Assembly (NCBI GenBank): GCA_963835735.1
Contig: CAWIGP010000002.1
Span: 1,550,001-1,614,000, forward strand
DNA length: 64,000 nucleotides
From: DASQMT01 sp963835735
GTDB lineage: Bacteria; Actinomycetota; Thermoleophilia; Solirubrobacterales; Solirubrobacteraceae
Direction: 5' to 3'
Below, one piece after another: positions 51,150-63,458 of the stretch; the first letter of the stretch is position 1, and every line of letters starts with the position of its first letter. The position numbers were made by a program, and so were the translations under genes. A model generated the notes under the pieces. That model ran no database searches and was not told the origin of the DNA. It saw nothing but the letters and a program-made list of their open reading frames with translations.

Positions 51150-51604
51150 AGCGACTCGCTGTCGCGGCGGCCGCGCTGCTCGCGGCCGCCGGTTGCGGCG
51201 ACGACGCCCCGCAGCCGCTCTCGGGCCGCGTCGTGCGCGTGACCGACGGCGACACGATCCGCGTGCGGCTCGCCTCCGGCCGCGAGGAGCGGGTGCGCTA
51301 CATCGGCATCGACGCGCCCGAGCGCGGTGACTGCTTCAGCGCACGCGCGACCGCGTTCAACGCCGAGCTCGTCGCCGGCGGCGAGGTGCGGCTCGAGCGC
51401 GACGCCGACGAGCGCGACCGCTACGGCCGCCTGCTCGCGTACGTGTACGCGGACGACACGTTCGTGAACGCGGAACTCGTACGGCGCGGCTACGCGCAGC
51501 CGCTCACGGTGCCGCCCAACGTGCGCCACGAGGACCGCTTCCGGCGGCTGGCTCGCGACGCCCGTCGAGCGGGAAGCGGCCTCTGGAGCGCGTGCTCGTC
51601 ATAA
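51146..51604 (+). CDS. Staphylococcal-nuclease-like lipoprotein
   Basis: 152 aa. A lipoprotein signal ending LLAAAGCGDD (lipobox LAAAGC) is followed by the SNase OB-fold: GRVVRVTDGDTIRVRL, RVRYIGIDAPERGDC and DRYGRLLAYVYADD, with the arginine and glutamate of the active site visible. It should be an extracellular, lipid-anchored, calcium-dependent nuclease. The frame has no ATG, GTG or TTG near the signal peptide. CTG at 51146 overlaps the TGA of the preceding gene (CTGA), mirroring the GTGA/ATGA overlaps elsewhere, and is the best start. Confidence 0.8.
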   Translation: MKRLAVAAAALLAAAGCGDDAPQPLSGRVVRVTDGDTIRVRLASGREERVRYIGIDAPERGDCFSARATAFNAELVAGGEVRLERDADERDRYGRLLAYVYADDTFVNAELVRRGYAQPLTVPPNVRHEDRFRRLARDARRAGSGLWSACSS

Positions 51605-51605
51605 G

Positions 51606-51854
51606 ATGGTTCCCATGCGGATGCAGCAGAGCCTCGCGCAGATCGAAGAGGCGTTCGTCGAGGAGATCGAGGAGGACCGCGAGCGGCGCGAGCGGCTGGC
51701 CCGCCGGGCCGAGCTGCGCACCCGCCAGCGGCACATCGAGAAGTCGCACAAGATGGGCTCGATGCGCTTCGCGCTCCTGGTGCTCACGCTGATCGCCACC
51801 GCGGTCGTGGTGACGATCGCGATGTTCCAGACGCTCTACTACATAATGGGATAG
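51606..51854 (+). CDS. Small single-helix membrane protein with charged N-terminal coiled coil
   Basis: 82 aa. Residues about 10-45 are a highly charged helix (EEAFVEEIEEDRERRERLAR), followed by one transmembrane segment (MRFALLVLTLIATAVVVTIA) and a short tail. Starts right after the nuclease stop; ATG 51615 is an alternative start. Conserved-looking composition but no family recognised. Confidence 0.6.
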   Translation: MVPMRMQQSLAQIEEAFVEEIEEDRERRERLARRAELRTRQRHIEKSHKMGSMRFALLVLTLIATAVVVTIAMFQTLYYIMG

Positions 51855-51872
51855 CGCGAGCGCCCTGATTAC

Positions 51873-52109
51873 TTAGGTGCGGTTCGCGCTGAGCCGCTTG
51901 AGCGCATCATCGACCTCGGCGCGCGCGGAGGCGCCGGCGGCGACGTTCTCCTGCTGGATCTCGAGATAGACCTCCCGCCGGAACACCGGGATGTCGCGCG
52001 GCGCCTGGATCCCGATGCGCACCTTCTCGCCCATGATCGACAGAACCGACACCTCGATGTCGTCGCCGATCATGATCGACTGGTTGGACTTGCGTGTCAG
52101 TACGAGCAA
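51873..52109 (-). CDS. csrA: Carbon storage regulator CsrA
   Basis: 78 aa RNA-binding translational regulator. From TTG 52109 it reads MLVLTRKSNQSIMIGDDIEV, the universal CsrA start, with GGGAGG 6 bases upstream; the annotated-looking ATG at 52127 would add MAGRRK. VRIGIQAPRDIPVFRREVYL is also fully conserved. CsrA binds GGA motifs near ribosome sites and commonly controls flagellin. It is uncommon in actinobacteria outside flagellated, deep-branching groups. No fliW or flagellar gene is in the window. Confidence 0.93.
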   Translation of the reverse strand: MLVLTRKSNQSIMIGDDIEVSVLSIMGEKVRIGIQAPRDIPVFRREVYLEIQQENVAAGASARAEVDDALKRLSANRT

Positions 52110-52257
52110 CTTCCGCCTCCCTGCCATTCGGTACCCATCGTGTGCCCGGTACCCCGAGCCGAATGCCCCAAACTGCCTCCACAGAGCCTACCGACACAGT
52201 GTCCCCTGCACCATGGGGCTTGCACCGGAGGGGTTTCGCTAGTCTCCCGGCCTGCTC

Positions 52258-52830
52258 ATGAGCCGCCGGTCGCTGCGTCCGCAGCTTAACCAGATCCGTG
52301 GGTGGGTGCGACAGGGCCGTACCGACGCGTGGATCGCCCACCAGCTCGAGGTGACCGTGCAGCAGATCCAGGCGTTCAAGCGCGAGCACGGCCTGGAGCC
52401 CGACGGCGACGGGACCGCGGAGGCCGCGACCGACGAAGTCGACCTGCGCGCCGAGGACGACGCCGCGATCGCAGCCGAGCTCGAGGCCGAGGAGGTGCGC
52501 CGCGCCGAGGAGGAGGCGAAGGCCGCCGAAGAGGCCGCGCGCAAGGCGGAGGAGGAGGAGGCCGCCGAGGAGGAGGCGCCCGAGCCCGCCAAGCCGGCTC
52601 GCCGGACACGTGCACGTCCGCGCGGCCGCGGTCGCAAGAAGGCCGCCGGGCCGCTCGAGGGCACGTTCGACCACGGCGAGGAGGGCTACGGCCTGTGGCT
52701 CGACCCCGCCGTCGAGGACGACCCGGTGTACGCGGAGCACTGGGCGGGCCACCGCCCCGTCGAGGTCACGATCGAGGAGGACCAGATCGTGATCCGCCGC
52801 GCAGGCGGCGACGAGGACGACGACGACTGA
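52258..52830 (+). CDS. Hypothetical protein: helix-turn-helix-like start, Ala/Glu coiled coil, conserved C-terminal domain
   Basis: 190 aa. Residues 1-45 (RPQLNQIRGWVRQGRTDAWI, LEVTVQQIQAFKREH) look like a small helix-turn-helix. A long Ala/Glu coiled coil (about 65-105) and a basic patch (RRTRARPRGRGRKK) follow. The C-terminal domain (FDHGEEGYGLWLDPAVEDDP, VEVTIEEDQIVIRR) ends in an acidic tail. The combination suggests a nucleic-acid-associated protein, but no family is known to me. It diverges from csrA; a TAGTCT at about 52240 may be its -10. The acetyltransferase gene follows immediately. Confidence 0.65.
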   Translation: MSRRSLRPQLNQIRGWVRQGRTDAWIAHQLEVTVQQIQAFKREHGLEPDGDGTAEAATDEVDLRAEDDAAIAAELEAEEVRRAEEEAKAAEEAARKAEEEEAAEEEAPEPAKPARRTRARPRGRGRKKAAGPLEGTFDHGEEGYGLWLDPAVEDDPVYAEHWAGHRPVEVTIEEDQIVIRRAGGDEDDDD

Positions 52831-52912
52831 CCTCGACCGGATCGTCGCGCACCTGTGCGCGGTCGAGGACGCGGTCGCCGAATGGACGGAGCCCCTGCCA
52901 TGGGGAACGGCC

Positions 52913-53563
52913 GTGTTCCACAAGGGCGTGCCGTGGGTGCGCGAGGTCAACACCGTGCGCGTCGAGACCACCCACGGCGTGCGCGCCGGCGACATCGCGT
53001 TCGCGGCCGAGACCCGGTTCCCGACCCAGCCCGCGGCCGAGGTGCTCCACGAGCCGATCGGCGCGACGGTCGCGCCCGCGCTCGCCGCGGCCGGCTGGCA
53101 GGTCAGCCGGCACCTGCTGATGGCGCTGGAGGGCACGCCGCCGCCGGTTGACCAGGCGGTCGAGGAGGTCGACCCCGAGGTGATCTGGCCGCTGCGCGCC
53201 GAGTGGATGCGCGCCGAGCCGTGGGGGACCGAAGAGGCCGTCGAGGCGATGCTCGCGTGGGAGCGCGGGCGCGCCGAGCTGACCGGCGCGCGGGCGTTCT
53301 GCACGCGCGAGGACGGCCGCCCGGTGTCGATGTGCCTGCTGCTCGCCACGCCGCACGCCGACGAGGTCGAGCGCGTCTACACGACGCCGTCCCGCCGCGG
53401 CCGCGGCCTGGCTTACGCGGTCGTCGCGCGGGCGGCTGCGGAGGCCGGCGACCAGCTCACGTTCCTGTTCACCGACGCGCACGGGGCCGCGCAGCACCTG
53501 TACGCGCGGCTGGGGTTCCACCGGGCGTGGGTGGTCTACCGCTTCTTGCGGGTGGCGGGCTGA
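52913..53563 (+). CDS. GNAT-family acetyltransferase, true start probably further upstream
   Basis: 216 aa from GTG 52913, the first standard start codon. The GNAT fold is in the C-terminal half: VERVYTTPSRRGRGLAYAVV (acetyl-CoA loop) and LFTDAHGAAQHLYARLGFHR. Upstream of 52913 the same frame stays protein-like back to about 52832 (LDRIVAHLCAVEDAVAEWTE), directly after the previous stop, and this helix looks like the real N-terminus. No ATG, GTG or TTG exists there; CTG 52853 or ACG 52823 are the only near-cognates, or a base is wrong. Substrate unknown. Ends at the left edge of a hairpin repeat. Confidence 0.8.
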   Translation: MFHKGVPWVREVNTVRVETTHGVRAGDIAFAAETRFPTQPAAEVLHEPIGATVAPALAAAGWQVSRHLLMALEGTPPPVDQAVEEVDPEVIWPLRAEWMRAEPWGTEEAVEAMLAWERGRAELTGARAFCTREDGRPVSMCLLLATPHADEVERVYTTPSRRGRGLAYAVVARAAAEAGDQLTFLFTDAHGAAQHLYARLGFHRAWVVYRFLRVAG

Positions 53564-53758
53564 GGCGAACTTCGGCATTGAAAGGGTGCGCGGATCGCCG
53601 CGGCGGATGCTCTGTTGCGCCTTGACCGCGCTATTCGCGGCTAAGGCGCAACACAGCGGGATTGGCGGCCGCTCCGTTGCGCCTTGAGGTCGCTATACGA
53701 CTTCAAGGCGCAACACAGCACGCCGCGGCACTCCAGACCTGCCTTCAATGCCGCAGTT
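53564..53758. repeat. Hairpin repeat copy with two internal stem-loops
   Basis: The left end GGCGAAC-TTC-GGCATTGAA (53564-53582) is a shortened inverted match of the right end CTTCAATGCCGCAGTT (53743-53758). Two hairpins lie inside: 53610-53658 (GTTGCGCCTT...AAGGCGCAAC around CCGCG/CGCGG) and 53671-53720 (the same outer arms around a different inner stem). It begins directly after the acetyltransferase stop. Confidence 0.7.
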
Positions 53759-53776
53759 CTGAGCCCGGCGACGCGC

Positions 53777-54094
53777 TCACGCGAGCCGGCGCCCACCCGC
53801 GTAGTCAACCGCTTCCCGTAGATAGCGCGCGAACGCCGCGTCGCCGACGACCCGCACGTCCCAGGCGAACGGGGCCTCCGGCGCGACCGCGATCGCGATG
53901 TCCGAGACCCAGCTCGTGCCGGCGTCGTAGAGCTCGGCCAGCTCCTCGGTCGTGAACGTGGAGCCGAGCCGGCGGCGTAGCTCGCTCTGCACCTCGCGCG
54001 TCACCAGCTCGAGCACCGGACGCTCGTCGAACGGCGCCTCCTCCAGCCGCCGCACCCCGGCCTGCCACTGCTCCAACGCGGTCTCGAACGCCAT
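53777..54094 (-). CDS. Hypothetical protein of about 105 residues
   Basis: Helical and acidic: FETALEQWQAGVRRLEEAPF, then VLELVTREVQSELRRRLGST, FTTEELAELYDAGTSWVSDI and AFARYLREAVDYAGGRRLA. The aromatic and charged residues are spread as in a folded domain, and the frame is convincing. I have no family name. The start is uncertain: ATG 54094 gives 105 aa, ATG 54130 gives 117 aa and would place the start beside the divergent exporter promoter. Confidence 0.7.
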   Translation of the reverse strand: MAFETALEQWQAGVRRLEEAPFDERPVLELVTREVQSELRRRLGSTFTTEELAELYDAGTSWVSDIAIAVAPEAPFAWDVRVVGDAAFARYLREAVDYAGGRRLA

Positions 54095-54132
54095 GCCTGG
54101 CGAGGGTAGCGAGATGCCTGATTCATCCATGG

Positions 54133-54181
54133 TTGAAATCTCGACCGATACGAGCTAGGCTCTTTTCATCCGCCGATGAAA
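54133..54181 (+). promoter_or_regulatory. Promoter and palindromic operator of the MFS/TetR operon
   Basis: TTGAAA (54133-54138), a 17-base spacer and TAGGCT (54156-54161) form a good sigma-70-type promoter. TTTCATC-CGCC-GATGAAA (54164-54181), a perfect 7-bp inverted repeat, covers the expected transcription start. Its position fits an operator for the TetR regulator encoded as the second gene. Confidence 0.6.
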
Positions 54182-54196
54182 CGAGAGAGGCAAGAC

Positions 54197-55729
54197 ATGG
54201 ATTCCAAAGTTCACGCCAACCGCTGGAAGACACTCGCGGTCCTCTCGTTGAGCCTGGTCATCATCGGGCTCGACAACACGATCCTGAACGTCGCGCTGCC
54301 GACGCTGCAGGACGAGTTCTCCGCCACCGGGACGACCCTGCAGTGGATGGTCGACTCCTACCTGCTGGTGTTCGCCGGGCTGCTGCTGGTGTTCGGCACG
54401 CTCGGCGACCGGTTCGGCCGCAAGCTCGCGCTGCAGTCCGGTATCGCGATATTCGGGCTCGCCAGCCTCGGCGCCCTGTTCGCCGATTCATCCGGAGAAG
54501 TCATCGCGATCCGCTCGCTGATGGGCATCGGCGCCGCGCTGATCATGCCCGCGACGCTGTCGATCATCGCGAACGTCTTCCCCTCCGAGGAGCGCGCCAA
54601 GGCGATCGGGATCTGGGCCGCGCTGGCCGCCGTCGGCATCGGGCTCGGACCGCTCGCCGGCGGTCTGCTGATCGAGTGGTTCGACTGGTCGGCCGTGTTC
54701 CTCGTCAACGTGCCCGTCGCGCTCACCGCGCTGCTGCTCGGCATCCGGCTCGTCCCCGAGAGCCGCGACCCGCTGCCCGGCGCGTTCGACCTTCCCGGCG
54801 CTGCGCTCTCGACGGCCGGCTTCACGCTGCTGGTGTACGCGATCATCGAGGCGCCGGGGACCGGCTGGGGCAGCGCCACGATCGTCGGCCTGCTGGCGTC
54901 TGCGGCCGCGCTGCTCGCGGCGTTCGTCTGGTGGGAGCGGCGCACGCCGCAGCCGATGCTCGACCTCGGCTTCTTCCGCAGCGCGCGCTTCAGCGTCGGC
55001 ACCGTGGCCGTGAGCGTCGCTTTCTTCTCGCTGCTGGGCGGCATCTTCGCGCTCACCCAGTACCTCCAGTTTGCGCATGGCTTCTCCGCGATCGAGGCCG
55101 GCGCGATCATGAGCCCGATGGCGCTCGGGCTGGTCATGGGCGCCGGCTCGTCGAGCAGCGCGGCCGGGCGGCTCGGCACGGGGCCGGTCGTGGCGACCGG
55201 GCTCACAGGCGTCGGCCTACTGCTCGCGAGCACGGCGCTGTGGGACCCCACGACCAGCGCGATCGTGCTGATCGGCTGGTTCTTCCTGCTCGCGCTCTCG
55301 ATGGGCTGGATCATGGCGCCGGCCACCGACGCGGTCGTCGGCGCCGTGCCGGCCGCGCGCTCGGGCGTCGCTTCCGCGATGAACACGGTCGCGCGGATGG
55401 TCTCCGGCGCGCTCGGCGTCGCGGTCGTCGGCTCGCTGGTCAACTCGCTCTACGAGCGCGACCTCGACTCGTCGCTCGCGGGGCTGCCGCCGGCGGCCCG
55501 CGAGGCGGCCGGCGAGTCGGTCGGCGCCGCCGGCGCCGTCGCCGGGCAGCTGCCGCCACAGGCGGGCTCGTCGCTGCTCGCGTCCGCGGCCGACTCGTTC
55601 ACCGGCGCGATGGGGGTCGGCATGATCGTCGCCGGCGCGCTGAGCATCGCGGCCGCCGTGCTCGTCGCGCGGGTGCTGCCGAGCGCCCGCGCCGCGCGCG
55701 CCGCCGTGCCCGAGGCGGAGGCCGCGTGA
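54197..55729 (+). CDS. MFS drug-efflux transporter, DHA2 (EmrB/QacA) family
   Basis: 510 aa with about 14 hydrophobic segments. LDNTILNVALPTLQ in TM1 (motif D1 of the 14-helix family), GTLGDRFGRK (motif A) and LGPLAGGLLIEWFDWSAVFL (motif C region) are clear. It should export hydrophobic drugs using the proton gradient. I chose ATG 54197, preceded by GAGAGAGG; the ATG at 54176 lies inside the operator palindrome. The stop overlaps the GTG of the TetR gene, so exporter and regulator are made together. Confidence 0.9.
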   Translation: MDSKVHANRWKTLAVLSLSLVIIGLDNTILNVALPTLQDEFSATGTTLQWMVDSYLLVFAGLLLVFGTLGDRFGRKLALQSGIAIFGLASLGALFADSSGEVIAIRSLMGIGAALIMPATLSIIANVFPSEERAKAIGIWAALAAVGIGLGPLAGGLLIEWFDWSAVFLVNVPVALTALLLGIRLVPESRDPLPGAFDLPGAALSTAGFTLLVYAIIEAPGTGWGSATIVGLLASAAALLAAFVWWERRTPQPMLDLGFFRSARFSVGTVAVSVAFFSLLGGIFALTQYLQFAHGFSAIEAGAIMSPMALGLVMGAGSSSSAAGRLGTGPVVATGLTGVGLLLASTALWDPTTSAIVLIGWFFLLALSMGWIMAPATDAVVGAVPAARSGVASAMNTVARMVSGALGVAVVGSLVNSLYERDLDSSLAGLPPAAREAAGESVGAAGAVAGQLPPQAGSSLLASAADSFTGAMGVGMIVAGALSIAAAVLVARVLPSARAARAAVPEAEAA

Positions 55730-56358
55730 CTACGATCCGGGGCGTGCCCCGCTCCGATTCCGCCCGGCCCAAGCGGCGGCGCGGACCTCGAGCCGACGCC
55801 GCGGACACCCGCGGCGCCGTGCTCGAGGCCGCGCGCGCCCGCTTCGCCGCGTATGGCTACGACGGCACGCGGCTGCGCGACGTCGCCGCCGACGCTGACG
55901 TCGACGTCGCGCTCGTGAGCTACTTCTTCGGCAGCAAGGACGGCCTGTTCGCCGCCGCGTTGGAGCTGCCGATGAGCCCGGCCGAGATCGTGCAGGAGCT
56001 CGTCGCGGACGGGATCGACGGGCTCGGCGTGCGCCTGGTGCGCACGATCATCGAGCGGCTCGACGGGCCCGACGGCCGCCCGTTCATCGGGCTCGTGCGG
56101 TCGGCGGCCGGCAACGACCAGGCCGCCGAGCTGCTCCGCGGGTTCGTGGAGCGCGAGATGCTCGGCCGCCTGGCCACCGCCGTCGACGCGCCGGACCCCG
56201 CGCTGCGGGCCGGGCTCGCGGGATCCCAGGTGGTGGGGCTGATCATGGCCCGCTACGTCGTTCGCGTGCACCCGATCGCCGACGCGGATCCGGAGACGCT
56301 CGCGGCGGCGGTCGGCCCGACGCTCCAGCGCTACCTGACCGGCGAGCTCGCCGGCTGA
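55726..56358 (+). CDS. TetR-family regulator of the adjacent exporter
   Basis: 210 aa from GTG 55726, overlapping the exporter stop. The N-terminal helix-turn-helix is typical: VLEAARARFAAYGYDGTRLR, VDVALVSYFFGSKDGLFAAA. The C-terminal ligand pocket resembles the TetR_C_17 group (PFIGLVRSAAGNDQAAELLR). It most likely binds the palindrome upstream of the exporter and releases it when a substrate binds. Length is normal. Confidence 0.9.
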   Translation: MTTIRGVPRSDSARPKRRRGPRADAADTRGAVLEAARARFAAYGYDGTRLRDVAADADVDVALVSYFFGSKDGLFAAALELPMSPAEIVQELVADGIDGLGVRLVRTIIERLDGPDGRPFIGLVRSAAGNDQAAELLRGFVEREMLGRLATAVDAPDPALRAGLAGSQVVGLIMARYVVRVHPIADADPETLAAAVGPTLQRYLTGELAG

Positions 56359-56433
56359 CGCCGCGCGACGACCGGCCCGGGTAGCGCCCAGACGTGACAT
56401 GGCCACGGATCCTCGCCGGCGAGCTGAACCCGG

Positions 56434-56709
56434 TCAGCGGATCACGTACAGCTTCTCGCCGGCCTTGACCATGCCGAGCCGGCGCGCCTCGAACTCGACT
56501 GCCCCGGGCCGCTGCAACTCCGCCTTGCGGGCCTGCAGCCGCTCGTTCTGCGCCCGCATCGCCGCGACCTCGTCGCGTTTGCGCTTGGCCTCGGCGTAGG
56601 TGCTGACCCACGTGCGGGCCGGGCCGATGTAGAGGTACAGCACGAACGCGAAGACGCCGATCAGCGCCCAGCGCCCGACGCGGTCCCAGCGGATGCGAGG
56701 AACGGTCAT
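56434..56709 (-). CDS. ftsB: FtsB/DivIC-family septum formation protein
   Basis: 91 aa. A short basic cytoplasmic N-terminus, one transmembrane helix (GRWALIGVFAFVLYLYIG, about 12-29), a coiled coil (RKRDEVAAMRAQNERLQARK) and a C-terminal EFEARRLGMVKAGEKLYVIR, which is the conserved end of DivIC-type proteins. It forms part of the FtsB-FtsL-FtsQ division complex. It follows eno by 123 bases, the usual actinobacterial order. Confidence 0.88.
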   Translation of the reverse strand: MTVPRIRWDRVGRWALIGVFAFVLYLYIGPARTWVSTYAEAKRKRDEVAAMRAQNERLQARKAELQRPGAVEFEARRLGMVKAGEKLYVIR

Positions 56710-56832
56710 GCCGACGCCTTCGACCTCGAGCGCGTCCTTCCTTCCGGAGATCGCTCCGGTGCTCGGCGTCCGGCTGTCCGCGTCGCGGCGCGACCCGCCC
56801 CCGCGGGCAGCCTCCCGCCTGCGCTCCGGGAG

Positions 56833-58107
<1,275 letters not shown>

Positions 58108-58133
58108 GGCTGGCGCTCCTGGGGAGAGGGTGC

Positions 58134-58901
58134 TCACTCGGCGAGGCGGGCGCGCGCGTAGTACGCGAGCTGCGCCTCGGGGGCCAGATCGTTCCAGTCC
58201 GCGCCGTCCGATGCTGCGAGGCCCTCCGCACCCTCGACGCGGGCGCGGAAGCGGTCGGACGCGGCGCGCAGCGCCAGCTCGGGATCGACCTTGAGCTTGC
58301 GCGCCAGGTTGACGGCTGCGAACAGGACGTCGCCGACCTCGTGGAAGCGCGCCTCGCGGTCGTTCGCAGATTCGAGCTCGTCGAGCTCGCCGCGCACCGC
58401 CTCGTACGGCACGTGGTCGAAGTCGAACCCGGTCGACGCCGCGCGCCGCTGCACCTTGCGCGCGTACAGCGGTCCCGGGAGGTTCTCGGGCACCTCACCG
58501 AAGATCCCGGGCTCGCGCCCGTCCTCGGTTCGCTTGATCGCATCCCAGTTGCGCAGCACCTCGCCTGCGTGCTCCGCCTCCACATCGCCAAAGATGTGGG
58601 GGTGGCGCCGGATCAGCTTCTGGCGCACGTGCTCGGCGACGTCGGCCATCGTCCCGCCGCCGCGCTCCTCGAGCAGCAGCGAGAGGAAGTGGACCTGGAA
58701 CAGGACGTCGCCCAGCTCGTCGAGCAGCTTGGCGTCGTCGTCCGCGTGCGCCGCGGCGGCGAGCTCGTATGCCTCCTCGACGGTGTGAGGGACGATCGAG
58801 CGCTCGTCCTGCTCGCGGTCCCAGGGGCACTCGCGGCGAAGCCGGCGGGTGAGCTCGTCGAGCGCCGCGATCGCCGCGGCCACGTCGTCGGGGCTGCTCA
58901 C
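58134..58901 (-). CDS. mazG: Nucleoside triphosphate pyrophosphohydrolase MazG
   Basis: 255 aa with two MazG domains in tandem. The metal-binding EEAYEL (VEEAYELAAA) and DELGDVLFQVHF lie in the first; RFHEVGDVLFAAVNLAR lies in the second. CPWDREQDERSIVPHTVEEA is the typical start. It removes damaged or surplus NTPs and may modulate the stringent response. GTG 58901 is the start. It sits between the foldase gene and eno on one strand, 16 bases after the foldase stop. Confidence 0.92.
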   Translation of the reverse strand: MSSPDDVAAAIAALDELTRRLRRECPWDREQDERSIVPHTVEEAYELAAAAHADDDAKLLDELGDVLFQVHFLSLLLEERGGGTMADVAEHVRQKLIRRHPHIFGDVEAEHAGEVLRNWDAIKRTEDGREPGIFGEVPENLPGPLYARKVQRRAASTGFDFDHVPYEAVRGELDELESANDREARFHEVGDVLFAAVNLARKLKVDPELALRAASDRFRARVEGAEGLAASDGADWNDLAPEAQLAYYARARLAE

Positions 58902-58917
58902 CCGCCGTACCTGATTC

Positions 58918-60054
58918 CTACTGGCCCTCAGTCGTGGGGGCGGGCTGGACCGCGCCGGGGGTCGGCGTCGGCGTCGGCTTCGGCGCGTTCTTGCAGTCCT
59001 GCGTGACGAAGCCCTCGCGGCACTCCGTCTTCTCCTTCCACTTCGTGCGGAAGTCCTTGACGTAGGTGTCGAGCGCCTTCTGCTGGTTCTGCGACGCCAG
59101 TACCTGCTTGATCGTGGTCTTGGCCTGCGCGAGCGACTGCTGCGACGCCTTGGTGACCTTGTCCACCTCGAACACGTACCAACCGAACTGCGTCTTGACA
59201 GGACCCACGATCTCGTTCTTCGGGGCCTTGAAGATCGCGTCGTCGAACGCCTTCTCCTGCTGACCCTTGGCGACGGCCGGGAGCTTGCCTCCCTGCGCCT
59301 TTGACGCGTCGTCGATCGAGTACTCCTTCGCGACCGACTTGAACGACTCGCCGGACTCGAGCTGGGCCTTGGCCTCCTCCGCCTTCGCCTTGTTCTTGGT
59401 GAGGACGATGCTCAGGTCGCGCCGCTCGGGCTGTGCGAACTGGGCCTTGTTGGTGTCGTAGTACTCCTTGATCTGCGCGTCAGTGACGTTGTCCTTGCCC
59501 TTGATCACCTTGTCGCGGATCTTCTGGAACAGCAGGTCGAGGCGCACACGCTGCATGACGTCCTCGTTGGTCTGGCCGGAGTCCTTGAGGAACTTCTGGT
59601 AGTCCGCTTCCTTCGGGAACGACTGCTTCTTCTGCTCCTCGAACGACTTCTTGACCTCGGCGTCGCTGAGCTTGATGCCCTGCTCCTCGGCCTCGCGCTC
59701 GACCCACTCGAACGAGATCAGCAGGCCCACGACCTGGTCGCGCAGCTCGTTGTACTGCTGCTCGCACTGCTTCTTGTAGTCGGCGTCGGTCTGCTTGGGC
59801 TGACCTTCGGCCGGCTTGGCGGCGGCCTTCTTGGCCTGCGCGATGCAGTCGGTGTACTCGGGCGGGTCGGGGACCTTGAACTCAGGACCCTTGGACTTCG
59901 CCGCGACGTTGAGCCAGTGCTCGTAGTTGTCCTTCTCGATCGCGGTGCCGTCGACCTCGGCCACCGCGTTGCCCGGCACTCCCCCACAGCCGGCCACGAT
60001 CGCGGCGGGCACAACAAAGGCGCCGAGCGCCAACAATGTCAGCGTTCGTCTCAT
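58918..60054 (-). CDS. PrsA/SurA-like peptidyl-prolyl isomerase lipoprotein
   Basis: 378 aa. A lipoprotein signal (MRRTLTLLALGAFVVPAAIV followed by AGCGG, lipobox around residue 23) is followed by a helical SurA-N-like region and a parvulin-type PpiC domain (about 215-320: SIVLTKNKAKAEEAKAQL, GGKLPAVAKGQQEKAFDDAI, VGPVKTQFGWYVFEV). Cysteines in the N-terminal region (YTDCIAQAK, KQCEQQYN) may form a disulfide. The end is proline/threonine-rich. It likely helps fold exported proteins at the cell surface. ATG 60054 is preferred to 60084, which would break the signal peptide. Confidence 0.9.
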   Translation of the reverse strand: MRRTLTLLALGAFVVPAAIVAGCGGVPGNAVAEVDGTAIEKDNYEHWLNVAAKSKGPEFKVPDPPEYTDCIAQAKKAAAKPAEGQPKQTDADYKKQCEQQYNELRDQVVGLLISFEWVEREAEEQGIKLSDAEVKKSFEEQKKQSFPKEADYQKFLKDSGQTNEDVMQRVRLDLLFQKIRDKVIKGKDNVTDAQIKEYYDTNKAQFAQPERRDLSIVLTKNKAKAEEAKAQLESGESFKSVAKEYSIDDASKAQGGKLPAVAKGQQEKAFDDAIFKAPKNEIVGPVKTQFGWYVFEVDKVTKASQQSLAQAKTTIKQVLASQNQQKALDTYVKDFRTKWKEKTECREGFVTQDCKNAPKPTPTPTPGAVQPAPTTEGQ

Positions 60055-60100
60055 AATCGCGGCGCAGAGTAGCGGGCCGGTCATAAAGCTCGCGTGAAGT

Positions 60101-63430
<3,330 letters not shown>

Positions 63431-63458
63431 GGGGCGAGCCAGCCGATGGTAGAAGGGC

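Noticed and set aside
53610..53720. Two similar repeat units resembling a minimal CRISPR array
   Set aside because: There are only two units, each internally palindromic with diverging centres, and no cas genes. The same element occurs elsewhere with inverted ends, so it is an interspersed hairpin repeat.
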